Positions 44,935-52,886 of a DNA stretch of 64,000 bases are shown here, in pieces. The notes under the pieces were generated by a model that saw only the letters and a list, made by a program, of their open reading frames with translations, was not told the DNA's origin and ran no database searches. Origin of the DNA: Clostridium sp. LS (GTDB lineage: Bacteria > Bacillota > Clostridia > Clostridiales > Clostridiaceae); NCBI RefSeq assembly GCF_002760435.1, contig NZ_AUUU01000028.1, positions 62,001-126,000 of the forward strand, read 5' to 3'. Both the position numbers and the translations under genes were made by a program. Numbering within the stretch: the first letter of the stretch is position 1; each line of letters opens with the position of its first letter.

Positions 44935-46144
44935 TTTTCATTCCCCCAATATTCTCTTTATTTTTGTGCTTTGCAAGCTTTAGCATTAGAAACATTATTG
45001 CTGGAATATATAGTAATGCTATAATTCCAAATGTCATTGAAAATCCTATCTTTTCTGCTAATAATCCAAACAAAGGAAATATACTTATCATAAATATACT
45101 GAAACACAAACTATCAAAGGATAGTATTGTTGCCCTATATTCTGATGGTATCCTTGAATTTATATAATCACTAAAAATGGTATAAGCTAGACCTCCTGTC
45201 ATTGAAATTAAGAGGAAAAATACTATAGATAATTCTTTCTTAAAAGCTAATCCCATTAACGAAAATATATTTATTAGTGATACACATATCAAAGTTCCTT
45301 TTATATTTAATATTCCTTCGAGCCTATAAGCATATTTTGAACTTACTGCTTCAATTAAACTGCTCACTGCACATATTATTGCAATAATAGTTTTTGAATA
45401 GTTCATATCTGAAAAATATTGTTGGCTATAGAAAAATACTGTTGTCTGAAGACTTGCCAACAAAGATGAAAATAAAATTAAATATAGTACCACTTTTTTC
45501 TTTTTTAGTACCTTCCCACTAACAAATAATTGAGATAATATTAAATTTCCCTGCCGCTTTTCTTCATGTTCTTTTGGGACCGGCGGTTCACTAAAGCCAA
45601 ATCCTGAAATTAAAGCGGCTACCTGTATGATTGTTCCAAATATATATGCATATAAAAACTTTACATCTGCTAAAATTCCTCCAATTAAAACTGCTATTCC
45701 CTGTCCAATTGACATAACAGAAGCTAAATTCCCCCATACCTTTTTATATCTTCCGTCTTCTCCCAGCTCTTTGAGACTATCATAAACCAAAGCCTCTCCA
45801 GCTCCTGAGTTTAAGTTCATGGCCGCAGCACTTAATACAAAGGCAAAGGCAAATCCCCAAAAGCTGTTTGATATAATCATAAGAATACAAGAAATTATAC
45901 TCATAATTCTTCCGACAATTACGCTAAATTTCTTTCCATACAAATCTGCAATAGCACCCGTAGGTAATTCAAAAAGTACACTAGCTACATGATATATAGA
46001 TTCTATGATCCCTATTTCAACCAATGACATTCCTTTAAAGCCTAAATATAAAACCCATATAGCTGAAGTAATATTCAGTTGCAACAAGAAGCTATATATA
46101 TAACTAACTGAAATATTTCGTTTTAATTTTTCATTAATATTCAT
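44912..46144 (-). CDS. MFS transporter (drug efflux-type)
   Basis: 410 residues with twelve membrane segments. The N-terminal half has the motif A-like ELPTGAIADLYGKKFSVIVGR between segments 2 and 3, typical of drug/H+ antiporters. GGAGG is 9 bases before the ATG. It is first in an operon with the ABC-F gene, behind a leader hairpin and leader ORF. Substrate is unknown. Confidence 0.88.
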   Translation of the reverse strand: MNINEKLKRNISVSYIYSFLLQLNITSAIWVLYLGFKGMSLVEIGIIESIYHVASVLFELPTGAIADLYGKKFSVIVGRIMSIISCILMIISNSFWGFAFAFVLSAAAMNLNSGAGEALVYDSLKELGEDGRYKKVWGNLASVMSIGQGIAVLIGGILADVKFLYAYIFGTIIQVAALISGFGFSEPPVPKEHEEKRQGNLILSQLFVSGKVLKKKKVVLYLILFSSLLASLQTTVFFYSQQYFSDMNYSKTIIAIICAVSSLIEAVSSKYAYRLEGILNIKGTLICVSLINIFSLMGLAFKKELSIVFFLLISMTGGLAYTIFSDYINSRIPSEYRATILSFDSLCFSIFMISIFPLFGLLAEKIGFSMTFGIIALLYIPAIMFLMLKLAKHKNKENIGGMKNDRISFE

Positions 46145-46190
46145 TTTTTAAATCCTCCAAAATCTCTACTCTTAATTTTTTGCAAATAAA

Positions 46191-46253
46191 ATAAGCCTTT
46201 TCTAATAATTTTTTAGTACTAAATAACTAGAAAATTATTAGAGAAAGACTTAT
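46191..46253 (-). terminator. Attenuator hairpin before the MFS/ABC-F genes
   Basis: Long inverted repeat (46191-46212 with 46231-46253), about 22 bp with one bulge and one G-U pair, followed on the minus strand by TTTTATTT. It stands 45 bases before the MFS gene and overlaps the leader ORF. Confidence 0.75.
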
Positions 46254-46269
46254 GGAAGAAAGGCGTCAT
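46219..46269 (-). CDS. 16-residue leader peptide of the MFS/ABC-F operon
   Basis: ORF MTPFFHKSFSNNFLVI, followed by a stop inside the loop of the attenuator hairpin. It begins about 16 bases after the predicted transcription start (TATAAT at 46292-46297), with no clear ribosome site. Ribosomes on it would cover the 5' arm of the hairpin. The layout matches drug-inducible attenuation leaders of ABC-F and erm genes; the role is inferred. Confidence 0.5.
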   Translation of the reverse strand: MTPFFHKSFSNNFLVI

Positions 46270-46291
46270 TATTTTGTTAATATTTAAATTT

Positions 46292-46297
46292 ATTATA
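46292..46297 (-). promoter_or_regulatory. -10 element of the MFS/ABC-F operon
   Basis: TATAAT on the minus strand with ATG directly before it; no convincing -35. The start of transcription is predicted near 46285. Confidence 0.5.
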
Positions 46298-46381
46298 CAT
46301 TAGAAGTTTTCATATACTTTATAATATATTTAAGTAAATCAAATATTAAAACTAATCAATATAGAATAAACACAGCAAAAA

Positions 46382-46408
46382 AGGATTCAAGTATAAACCT
46401 TGAATCCT
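46382..46408 (-). terminator. Terminator of the 48-residue gene
   Basis: Perfect 10-bp stem AGGATTCAAG/CTTGAATCCT, followed on the minus strand by TTTTTTG. Confidence 0.85.
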
Positions 46409-46467
46409 ATAAAATCTTTATTTATTAGAATTTAAATATTATAAATTAACTAACTCAAAGATATAGA

Positions 46468-46614
46468 TCATGGATTTATACCATAGTCGGTATTTATTCT
46501 AAAAAAGGACGCACTTCTCCCGTTAAAAGCTGAAATAGCTGTTTTTGTAAAAGAACTGCTAGATATCCATTGCTTATTTAAAATAAATTCAATAGTACCA
46601 ACTATATTAGCCAT
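46468..46614 (-). CDS. Small protein of 48 residues, unknown function
   Basis: Monocistronic ORF starting MANIVGTIEFILNKQW, with a serine run and an FNGRSASFFRIN segment, ending DYGINP. It has no cysteine, no signal peptide and no clear membrane segment. Every expression signal is strong: sigma-A promoter with 17-base spacing (46647-46675), AAAGGAGGG 6 bases before the ATG, and a tight terminator. That makes it a real gene despite its size. I do not recognise a family; a regulatory or antimicrobial peptide is possible but unsupported. Confidence 0.75.
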   Translation of the reverse strand: MANIVGTIEFILNKQWISSSSFTKTAISAFNGRSASFFRINTDYGINP

Positions 46615-46646
46615 AATCTACCCTCCTTTAATAAAATATTAATTTA

Positions 46647-46675
46647 ATTATACCCTAATCTCTGGAAAATTACAA
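46647..46675 (-). promoter_or_regulatory. Sigma-A promoter of the 48-residue gene
   Basis: On the minus strand TTGTAA (46670-46675), 17 bases, TATAAT (46647-46652). Predicted start about 26 bases before the ATG. Confidence 0.8.
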
Positions 46676-46686
46676 TAAAAAATAGA

Positions 46687-46724
46687 TGATACTAAAGTAC
46701 AATTATATTCTTACTTTAGTATCA
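46687..46724 (-). terminator. Terminator of the P-type ATPase gene
   Basis: Perfect 13-bp stem TGATACTAAAGTA/TACTTTAGTATCA, followed on the minus strand by TCTATTTTTT. Confidence 0.88.
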
Positions 46725-46802
46725 TCAATTGCAATAATACTTTCCCTAAAATGATATTTAAAATTCATTTTAAACAATAACACTACAAATAGCTTCTCAT
46801 TT

Positions 46803-49190
46803 TTAAATAGTTTTGATCTTATATTTTTTGTTAACTTTAATTCTAAAAATATCTACTATTTTAGTGATTAAAGGGCTTGATAATACTATTACAGCTAAAG
46901 ATATTGCCCAATCTTTAAGTGGTATTACTGATAAATTGAATATATATCTTCCAATAGGAGTTAAGAATGCAAGCACTATAACACCAAACATCATAAAACA
47001 TAATCCAGTTTTAAAGCTAGTTAATGGTCTTGCAACTCTAAATAGTACTACCATACTAATACCTGCAAACATTAGTACCGCTAAAGTTCTGCTGTACTCC
47101 ATTGGTAAGTTCAATTGCATTGATGCTATAAATGTCATAAGCGTAAACAAAGCAATTAGTATCCCATTTGGAATACTTACTGTTAGTATTCTAGTTAGAA
47201 ATCCTTTCTTAACTCCTCCCGTACTAGGCAGTAAAGCTAGAAAGAATGATGGAATTCCTATAGCACAGCTTCCCACTAATGATAATTGTATTGGAAGTAT
47301 AGGAAATTCTATAAACAATATTGAACATACAAATGAAAGAATTATACAAAAAACTGTTTTGGATAGAAATAATTCTGAAACTCTCTCTAGATTATTAATT
47401 TGTTTTCTACCCTCTTCAAGAACCTTAGGAAGTGCTGCAAAATCCGACTTCATTAATACCAGCTGTGCTACAGCTTTAGTTGCGTCAGATCCATTTGCCA
47501 TTGCTATTCCACAGTCTGATGATTTTAATGCAAGTACATCATTTACCCCATCACCTGTCATTGCTACAGTATGACCCATTTCTTGAAGTGATGTAACTAT
47601 CTTCTTCTTTTGGTGTGGAGTTACTCTTCCAAAAATAGTAGTATTATTAATTAGATCCTTTAATTTTTCATCATCTTCTGGCAATTCTCTTGCATCAATG
47701 TATTTTTCCCAGTTCTTAACTCCTGCTCTCCTTGCAACTTCCGAAACTGTAACTGGACTATCTCCAGAAATAATTTTTACATTTACTCCCTGGCTATCAA
47801 AATATTCTAACACTTCTGGAGCTGCTTCCCTTATAATATCCTCAATTAATATTAATGCGACGCTTTCTATACTGCCATTTAATTTTTCATTTAACCTATT
47901 ATTAAGTTTTGCTAGTAATAAAACTCTTTTCCCTTTTTTAGCTTCTTCTTTAACTAATCCCTCAATAAAATGGTATTCTTTATTTAATATTATTTCTGGT
48001 GCACCAAGAATCCATGTCCCAAGTTCTTCGAAAGTAATCCCACTCCATTTTCTTTTTGATGAAAAAGCAATTTTATCTATAACCTTTATACTTTTATCAT
48101 ATTCTGTATACTTTGCTAATATAGCCTTTTGTGTTGGATTGTTACTTGGAAGATTATTAATTAGTGCAGCTAATATGTTGTCTATTTCTTTTGAATCTCT
48201 TGAACTAATACTTTTAACTTCAGATAATCGTAAATCACCTTGCGTTAACGTACCTGTTTTATCTAAGCAAAGTACATCAACTCTTGCCAAAACTTCTGTA
48301 GCACATAATTCTTGTACTAAAGTATCGTACTTTGATAGTTTTATAATTGAAACTATAAATGTCGCACTCGTTAATAACACTAATCCTTCAGGTATCATTC
48401 CCACAATACCTGATACTGCGCCAATAGATGCCTCTTGCCATGTATATCCTGGAATTCTCAATTGAGTTACTATTAATAGTAACGATAAAGGTGGCACAAT
48501 CCATATTATTACTTTAAATATTTTATCAATAGCTGATTGTAACTCAGAATTAATTATTTTAAATTGTCTTGCTTCTTCAGCTAAAGTTGAAGAGTATGTC
48601 TCTTTACCAACCTTAGTAACTACTGCATAACCGTCTCCAGATACAACAAAACTTCCAGACATTAAGTCTTCTCCAGAATGTTTTGAAATTGCATCAGCTT
48701 CTCCAGTCAGCATTGACTCATCTACTTCTAACCCATTACTATGCAATACTTCTCCATCAGCTAATATCTGCATTCCGGTTTCCAAATAAATCACATCATC
48801 AAGTACAATTTCCTCAACTGAAATATCTTTTATCTCCCTATCCCTAAGGACTTTTGCATGAGCCATACTTATAACAGATAATCTTTCTAATGTGCGCTTA
48901 GCCTTGACCTCTTGAATAACACCAATTAATGTATTTACTATTATTACACCAACAAATATAGCGTTTTTAAAAGATCCAGCTAAAATAATTACTGCTGCAA
49001 GCATGAAATTTATTGCATTAAATTTTGTAAATAAATTTGCCCTGATTATCTGAGGTATAGTTCTTGAAGGTGTTTTAGGAATGTGATTTACTTTTCCTTC
49101 TTTGACTCTTTTCTTAACTTCATCGGATGTTAAGCCTACTATTTGATCATCCTTCTTCTCCTGAATGTTTAATTTATTGTTTAAATTCAT
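46803..49190 (-). CDS. Cation-transporting P-type ATPase (CtpE-like)
   Basis: 795 residues. It has the actuator TGE motif (162-164), phosphorylated D310 in DKTGTLT, the hinge GDGVNDVLALK, and the transport-site motif IPEGL in segment 4 (266-270). The PEGL motif and short N-terminus fit the P-type group that includes mycobacterial CtpE, linked to calcium uptake. Heavy-metal CPx motifs are absent. GGTGGGAG precedes the ATG. Single gene; the ion is inferred. Confidence 0.88.
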   Translation of the reverse strand: MNLNNKLNIQEKKDDQIVGLTSDEVKKRVKEGKVNHIPKTPSRTIPQIIRANLFTKFNAINFMLAAVIILAGSFKNAIFVGVIIVNTLIGVIQEVKAKRTLERLSVISMAHAKVLRDREIKDISVEEIVLDDVIYLETGMQILADGEVLHSNGLEVDESMLTGEADAISKHSGEDLMSGSFVVSGDGYAVVTKVGKETYSSTLAEEARQFKIINSELQSAIDKIFKVIIWIVPPLSLLLIVTQLRIPGYTWQEASIGAVSGIVGMIPEGLVLLTSATFIVSIIKLSKYDTLVQELCATEVLARVDVLCLDKTGTLTQGDLRLSEVKSISSRDSKEIDNILAALINNLPSNNPTQKAILAKYTEYDKSIKVIDKIAFSSKRKWSGITFEELGTWILGAPEIILNKEYHFIEGLVKEEAKKGKRVLLLAKLNNRLNEKLNGSIESVALILIEDIIREAAPEVLEYFDSQGVNVKIISGDSPVTVSEVARRAGVKNWEKYIDARELPEDDEKLKDLINNTTIFGRVTPHQKKKIVTSLQEMGHTVAMTGDGVNDVLALKSSDCGIAMANGSDATKAVAQLVLMKSDFAALPKVLEEGRKQINNLERVSELFLSKTVFCIILSFVCSILFIEFPILPIQLSLVGSCAIGIPSFFLALLPSTGGVKKGFLTRILTVSIPNGILIALFTLMTFIASMQLNLPMEYSRTLAVLMFAGISMVVLFRVARPLTSFKTGLCFMMFGVIVLAFLTPIGRYIFNLSVIPLKDWAISLAVIVLSSPLITKIVDIFRIKVNKKYKIKTI

Positions 49191-49422
49191 TAAAATTCTC
49201 CCACCTATGTAAATTGTGTATATATGCTACTTCATAGAATTAATTAGTATAATATATATTATACATATTTTAATATTATTTTCCCCATTTATTTTTCTTA
49301 ATTTTAAATTAATTTTATCCAAATTTTAATCTGCACCTAATCTTTTTATTCTTTTAATATAGTAAATTTTGTATTATACTGGTTAGTGTAAAAATTAATA
49401 TATTAAGGATGTGTAATTTTTA

Positions 49423-50136
49423 ATGATAAGGACTATATATTTTTATCTCTGCTTTGTATTAAGCTTACTTTTTTCTTCTATATATAGAATTAAAATAAGG
49501 ATATTAACTAATAAAGGCGATATAAAAAAAAGAACAGAGTATATTCATAAGGTAAGCCACTCTTGGGCTAAATTCATAATGAAAGCAGCCGGTGCAAAAA
49601 TTAATATTATAGGACTAGAGAATATTCCAAAAAATCAAACGGTATTATTTGTTTCTAATCATCAAAGTAACTTTGATATTCCACTACTATTAGGTGTTAT
49701 TGATGTTCCAAAAGGATTCATTGCCAAAAAAGAACTTGAAAATTGGCCTATTATTAGTACTTGGATGAAGTATATTAATTGTATTTTTATGGACAGAGAT
49801 AACTTAAGAAAATCTGCCGAATCAATAGTAGAAGGTGTAAACTTATTAAAATCTGGTTATTCAATGGTAATTTTTCCATCGGGACATAGAAGTAAAGGTA
49901 AATCCATAGATGAATTTAAAGGTGGCAGCTTTAAACTTGCTACAAAATCAAAATGTCCAATAGTTCCAATAACTATAAATGGAACATATAAATTATTAGA
50001 AGAAAATAATAATAGAATTAAGGGAGCAACTATAGAATTAATAATACATACTCCGATAAATGTTTCCAATTTAAACAAGGAAGAACTAGACAACCTTCCT
50101 AATACTGTTCATTCCACTATAATTAACGCATTATAA
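49423..50136 (+). CDS. plsC: 1-acyl-sn-glycerol-3-phosphate acyltransferase
   Basis: Makes phosphatidic acid for membrane lipids. 237 residues with an N-terminal membrane anchor, the catalytic HX4D (H80, D85 in SNHQSNFDIPL), and the substrate motif IFPSGHRSKG. The ribosome site is weak (AAGGATG about 12 bases upstream). It is followed by a terminator. Confidence 0.9.
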   Translation: MIRTIYFYLCFVLSLLFSSIYRIKIRILTNKGDIKKRTEYIHKVSHSWAKFIMKAAGAKINIIGLENIPKNQTVLFVSNHQSNFDIPLLLGVIDVPKGFIAKKELENWPIISTWMKYINCIFMDRDNLRKSAESIVEGVNLLKSGYSMVIFPSGHRSKGKSIDEFKGGSFKLATKSKCPIVPITINGTYKLLEENNNRIKGATIELIIHTPINVSNLNKEELDNLPNTVHSTIINAL

Positions 50137-50150
50137 CGCTTGCTAATATA

Positions 50151-50185
50151 AAATGAGCTGCCTTTAAATCATAGGCAGCTCATTT
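50151..50185 (+). terminator. Terminator after plsC
   Basis: Perfect 13-bp stem AAATGAGCTGCCT/AGGCAGCTCATTT. Confidence 0.82.
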
Positions 50186-50245
50186 CATGTATTATTTTAC
50201 ATAATTGTTTTTGAATAATATTCATAATATATAAATATAATATTT

Positions 50246-50275
50246 TTGACATAGTTTTATCTTCTGTGTTATAAT
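50246..50275 (+). promoter_or_regulatory. Sigma-A promoter of the helicase gene
   Basis: TTGACA (50246-50251), 18 bases, TATAAT (50270-50275). It leaves a leader of about 80 bases before the ATG. Confidence 0.8.
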
Positions 50276-50363
50276 TAACTCATTTGACTTATAGATAAAA
50301 CTTTACTATTAGTTATTAAAATAAAATTTAATTAATTTTAGAATAAAGAAACGAGGATATTTA

Positions 50364-51944
50364 ATGAATGATAATCAATTTGCTACATTAGGTCTTAAAG
50401 AGAGTATTGTTAAAGCAATATCAGACCTTGGTTTTACGAAACCATCTCAAATACAAGAGCAAAGTATTCCCGTAACATTAAGCGGTGCTGACTTAATAGG
50501 TCAAGCGCAAACTGGTACTGGAAAAACTGCTGCTTACAGCCTTCCAATCATCACCAAAATGAGTGATAGCAAAGGAATAAAGGCGCTTATTTTAGCACCA
50601 ACAAGAGAACTTGCTGTTCAGGTTAAGGAAGAAATAGAAAGACTCTCTAAATACGAGAAAACTGAAGTACTAGCTATTTACGGTGGAGATTCAATCGACA
50701 GACAAATTAGAGCGCTAAAAAAGGGTACTGTAGATATAGTTGTTGGTACACCAGGAAGAATCCTAGACCTTATAAAGAGAAAATGCCTTCATTTAGATAG
50801 TATAGAATTTTTAGTACTAGATGAAGCTGACGAAATGCTTAACATGGGATTCATTGACGATATGGAAGAAATTTTAAGTCACACACCTTCTGAGAGACAG
50901 ACTTTGTTATTTTCAGCAACAATGCCTGACCCAATAGCAAAACTTGCAAAAAGATACATGAAGCCTGATGCTAAACTTGTTAGTATAAAGAAAAGCTCGC
51001 TAACTGTATCTAAAATCGAGCAAAGCTATTTTATGATTAATAATAAGCATAGACTTGAGGCTCTCTGCAGATTGTTAGATTTAGATAACCCAAGTTCAGC
51101 CATAATATTCTGTAGAACTAAAAGAGGCGTTGATGAATTAGTGCAAGAGTTACAATCTAAAGGCTATATGGTTGAAGGAATGCATGGAGACATGACACAA
51201 GCTCATAGGTTAACTACTTTAAATAAATTTAAGGAAGGTACCCTTAATTTATTAATTGCTACTGATGTTGCTGCTAGAGGTATTGATGTAGAGGGAGTAA
51301 CTCACGTATTTAATTACGATTTACCTCAAGATGTTGAATCATATGTTCATAGAATTGGCAGAACTGGTAGAGCAGATAAAAGTGGAACTGCATATTCGTT
51401 AGTAACTCCAAAATATTTTTCTATGCTTAAACAAATTCAGAATGTAACTAAAAGTTCCATTACACAAAAACCAATTCCAACAGCAGAAGAAATTAATAAT
51501 AAAAAATTTAAAGATATGATTTCAGAAGTTCAAGAAGCTATTAATACTGGAGAACTTACTAAATTTATTCCAAGTGCAATAGAACTTGCTGAGTCTAACG
51601 ATCCAATCTCAATTATTGCAGCTTTAATGAAAATTAAATTTGAAAATGAAAGTGTATTTGATTACAGTTCAAACAAATTAGATGCACCAAGTAAAAAAGA
51701 AGATATTCGTTTATTCTTCTCTGTCGGTAAAAAAGATGGCTTAACACCAAAAGTTTTAATTAACTACATTAAAGATATGACACGAGTTAAAGCTTCAGCG
51801 ATTGGTCAAATAGACCTTATGGAAAACTTCTCATTTGTAACAGTTGATGAAACTGTATCTGCCAAAATATTAGAAAAATGTCCAGGCGGAAAGATTAATA
51901 GAAAAAAAGTGAATGTTGAAGTTGCTAATAAGCGTAAGAAGTAA
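50364..51944 (+). CDS. DEAD-box RNA helicase with DbpA-type RNA-binding domain
   Basis: ATP-dependent RNA helicase, 526 residues. Motifs in order: Q motif, AQTGTGKT (I), PTRELA (Ia), DEAD (II), SAT (III) and HRIGRTGRA (VI). The last 75 residues (RLFFSVGKKDGLTPKVLINY to the end) form a DbpA-like RNA-recognition domain, which in DbpA/YxiN targets 23S rRNA helix 92. It is probably involved in ribosome assembly or cold adaptation. Confidence 0.92.
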   Translation: MNDNQFATLGLKESIVKAISDLGFTKPSQIQEQSIPVTLSGADLIGQAQTGTGKTAAYSLPIITKMSDSKGIKALILAPTRELAVQVKEEIERLSKYEKTEVLAIYGGDSIDRQIRALKKGTVDIVVGTPGRILDLIKRKCLHLDSIEFLVLDEADEMLNMGFIDDMEEILSHTPSERQTLLFSATMPDPIAKLAKRYMKPDAKLVSIKKSSLTVSKIEQSYFMINNKHRLEALCRLLDLDNPSSAIIFCRTKRGVDELVQELQSKGYMVEGMHGDMTQAHRLTTLNKFKEGTLNLLIATDVAARGIDVEGVTHVFNYDLPQDVESYVHRIGRTGRADKSGTAYSLVTPKYFSMLKQIQNVTKSSITQKPIPTAEEINNKKFKDMISEVQEAINTGELTKFIPSAIELAESNDPISIIAALMKIKFENESVFDYSSNKLDAPSKKEDIRLFFSVGKKDGLTPKVLINYIKDMTRVKASAIGQIDLMENFSFVTVDETVSAKILEKCPGGKINRKKVNVEVANKRKK

Positions 51945-51975
51945 TAAAATATAAAAGTTTTATTGTTCTTAATTT

Positions 51976-52026
51976 AAGGGAAGATTTATTTTTAGGTGCA
52001 CACCTAGAGCTTATCCTCCCTTTTTT
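51976..52026 (+). terminator. Terminator after the helicase gene
   Basis: Nested stem: AAGGGA with TCCCTT outside and AGGTGCACACCT inside, followed by TTTTTT. Confidence 0.82.
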
Positions 52027-52098
52027 ATTTTCTAAAATTCAAGCTTGTAATTTAAATTTTCCCGTAAACGCATATTACATATCATCTATAGCTGCCGC

Positions 52099-52614
52099 CT
52101 AACTATCTACATTATCCTCATAAGAATCTACTTCTATTATAGTATCAATAAATGCATACTTTTTCGGCATTCTCATGCTGAGAACTCCATTATCAATACT
52201 TTTAAGTACTTGGTCTGTATCAATATCCTCTATATTTTCAAATTTTTTATTATATGCTCTTCTTACAATTGTGTTATTTGATAAGATTCCAAAACTACTT
52301 CTTTGTATTTCTGATCTAATTAAATTTATTTCTATAATCCCCGGATCGTATCGTATACTTAATTCTCTTAGGTCTATCCCTTTTAAATCTATAGATAATA
52401 AATACATCTCTTCATATTGTTCAAACTTAATAAAACTTTCTTTATCTCCTTCCAAGTTTTCTTCAGAATATTCTCCCTGAAAAATATTTTCGTTGTTTTG
52501 GGAAAGTTCATTTATATCAATAATATCTAGAAAAGTTTGCATTACTCCGCTTACCTTCTCAATATTTTTAGCATTGAATATATCCCCAAACCCAAAAGAA
52601 AAAATTTTAATCAT
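52099..52614 (-). CDS. Hsp20/alpha-crystallin-like small heat shock protein
   Basis: 171 residues. The C-terminal two thirds resemble an alpha-crystallin domain (MYLLSIDLKGIDLRELSIRYD, VLKSIDNGVLSMRMPKKY). The N-terminal region is divergent and acidic. AGGGAG precedes the ATG. A holdase chaperone role is inferred. No CIRCE-type repeat is seen upstream. Confidence 0.75.
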   Translation of the reverse strand: MIKIFSFGFGDIFNAKNIEKVSGVMQTFLDIIDINELSQNNENIFQGEYSEENLEGDKESFIKFEQYEEMYLLSIDLKGIDLRELSIRYDPGIIEINLIRSEIQRSSFGILSNNTIVRRAYNKKFENIEDIDTDQVLKSIDNGVLSMRMPKKYAFIDTIIEVDSYEDNVDS

Positions 52615-52720
52615 ATTATCTCCCTAATACATTTCTTAACACTTATATAATATTTCTAAAATCTTAATTTGTTTAAAATAATTATCTTAATTTACTATAT
52701 CTTTTGAGTAGTTAGGATTA

Positions 52721-52830
52721 GTGTATCAGCACTGAGCAATACTCAAGCTAAATTGCAATATTATCTTATCAATATTTTAATACACTTTTTTCTAAGTTGA
52801 TTATTATAATCAACAAGTGTATCAATACAC
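52721..52830. promoter_or_regulatory. GTGTAT boxes and palindromes upstream of the LevR gene
   Basis: GTGTATCA at 52721-52728, TAATACAC at 52778-52785, the perfect dyad GTGTAT-CA-ATACAC at 52817-52830, and a 19-bp palindrome GTTGATTATTATAATCAAC at 52796-52814. The same GTGTAT boxes occur before the PTS operon, so they are likely LevR sites and imply autoregulation. Confidence 0.6.
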
Positions 52831-52886
52831 TATTGAACATATTTTCTTTTGGCCTTACAATATTAATTGAAAGGAAGGGATTTATC

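Noticed and set aside
46813-48465. Two long open frames (253 and 255 codons) on the plus strand opposite the P-type ATPase gene
   Set aside because: They mirror the ATPase codons, have no ribosome site or recognisable protein pattern, and the ATPase on the other strand is unmistakable.
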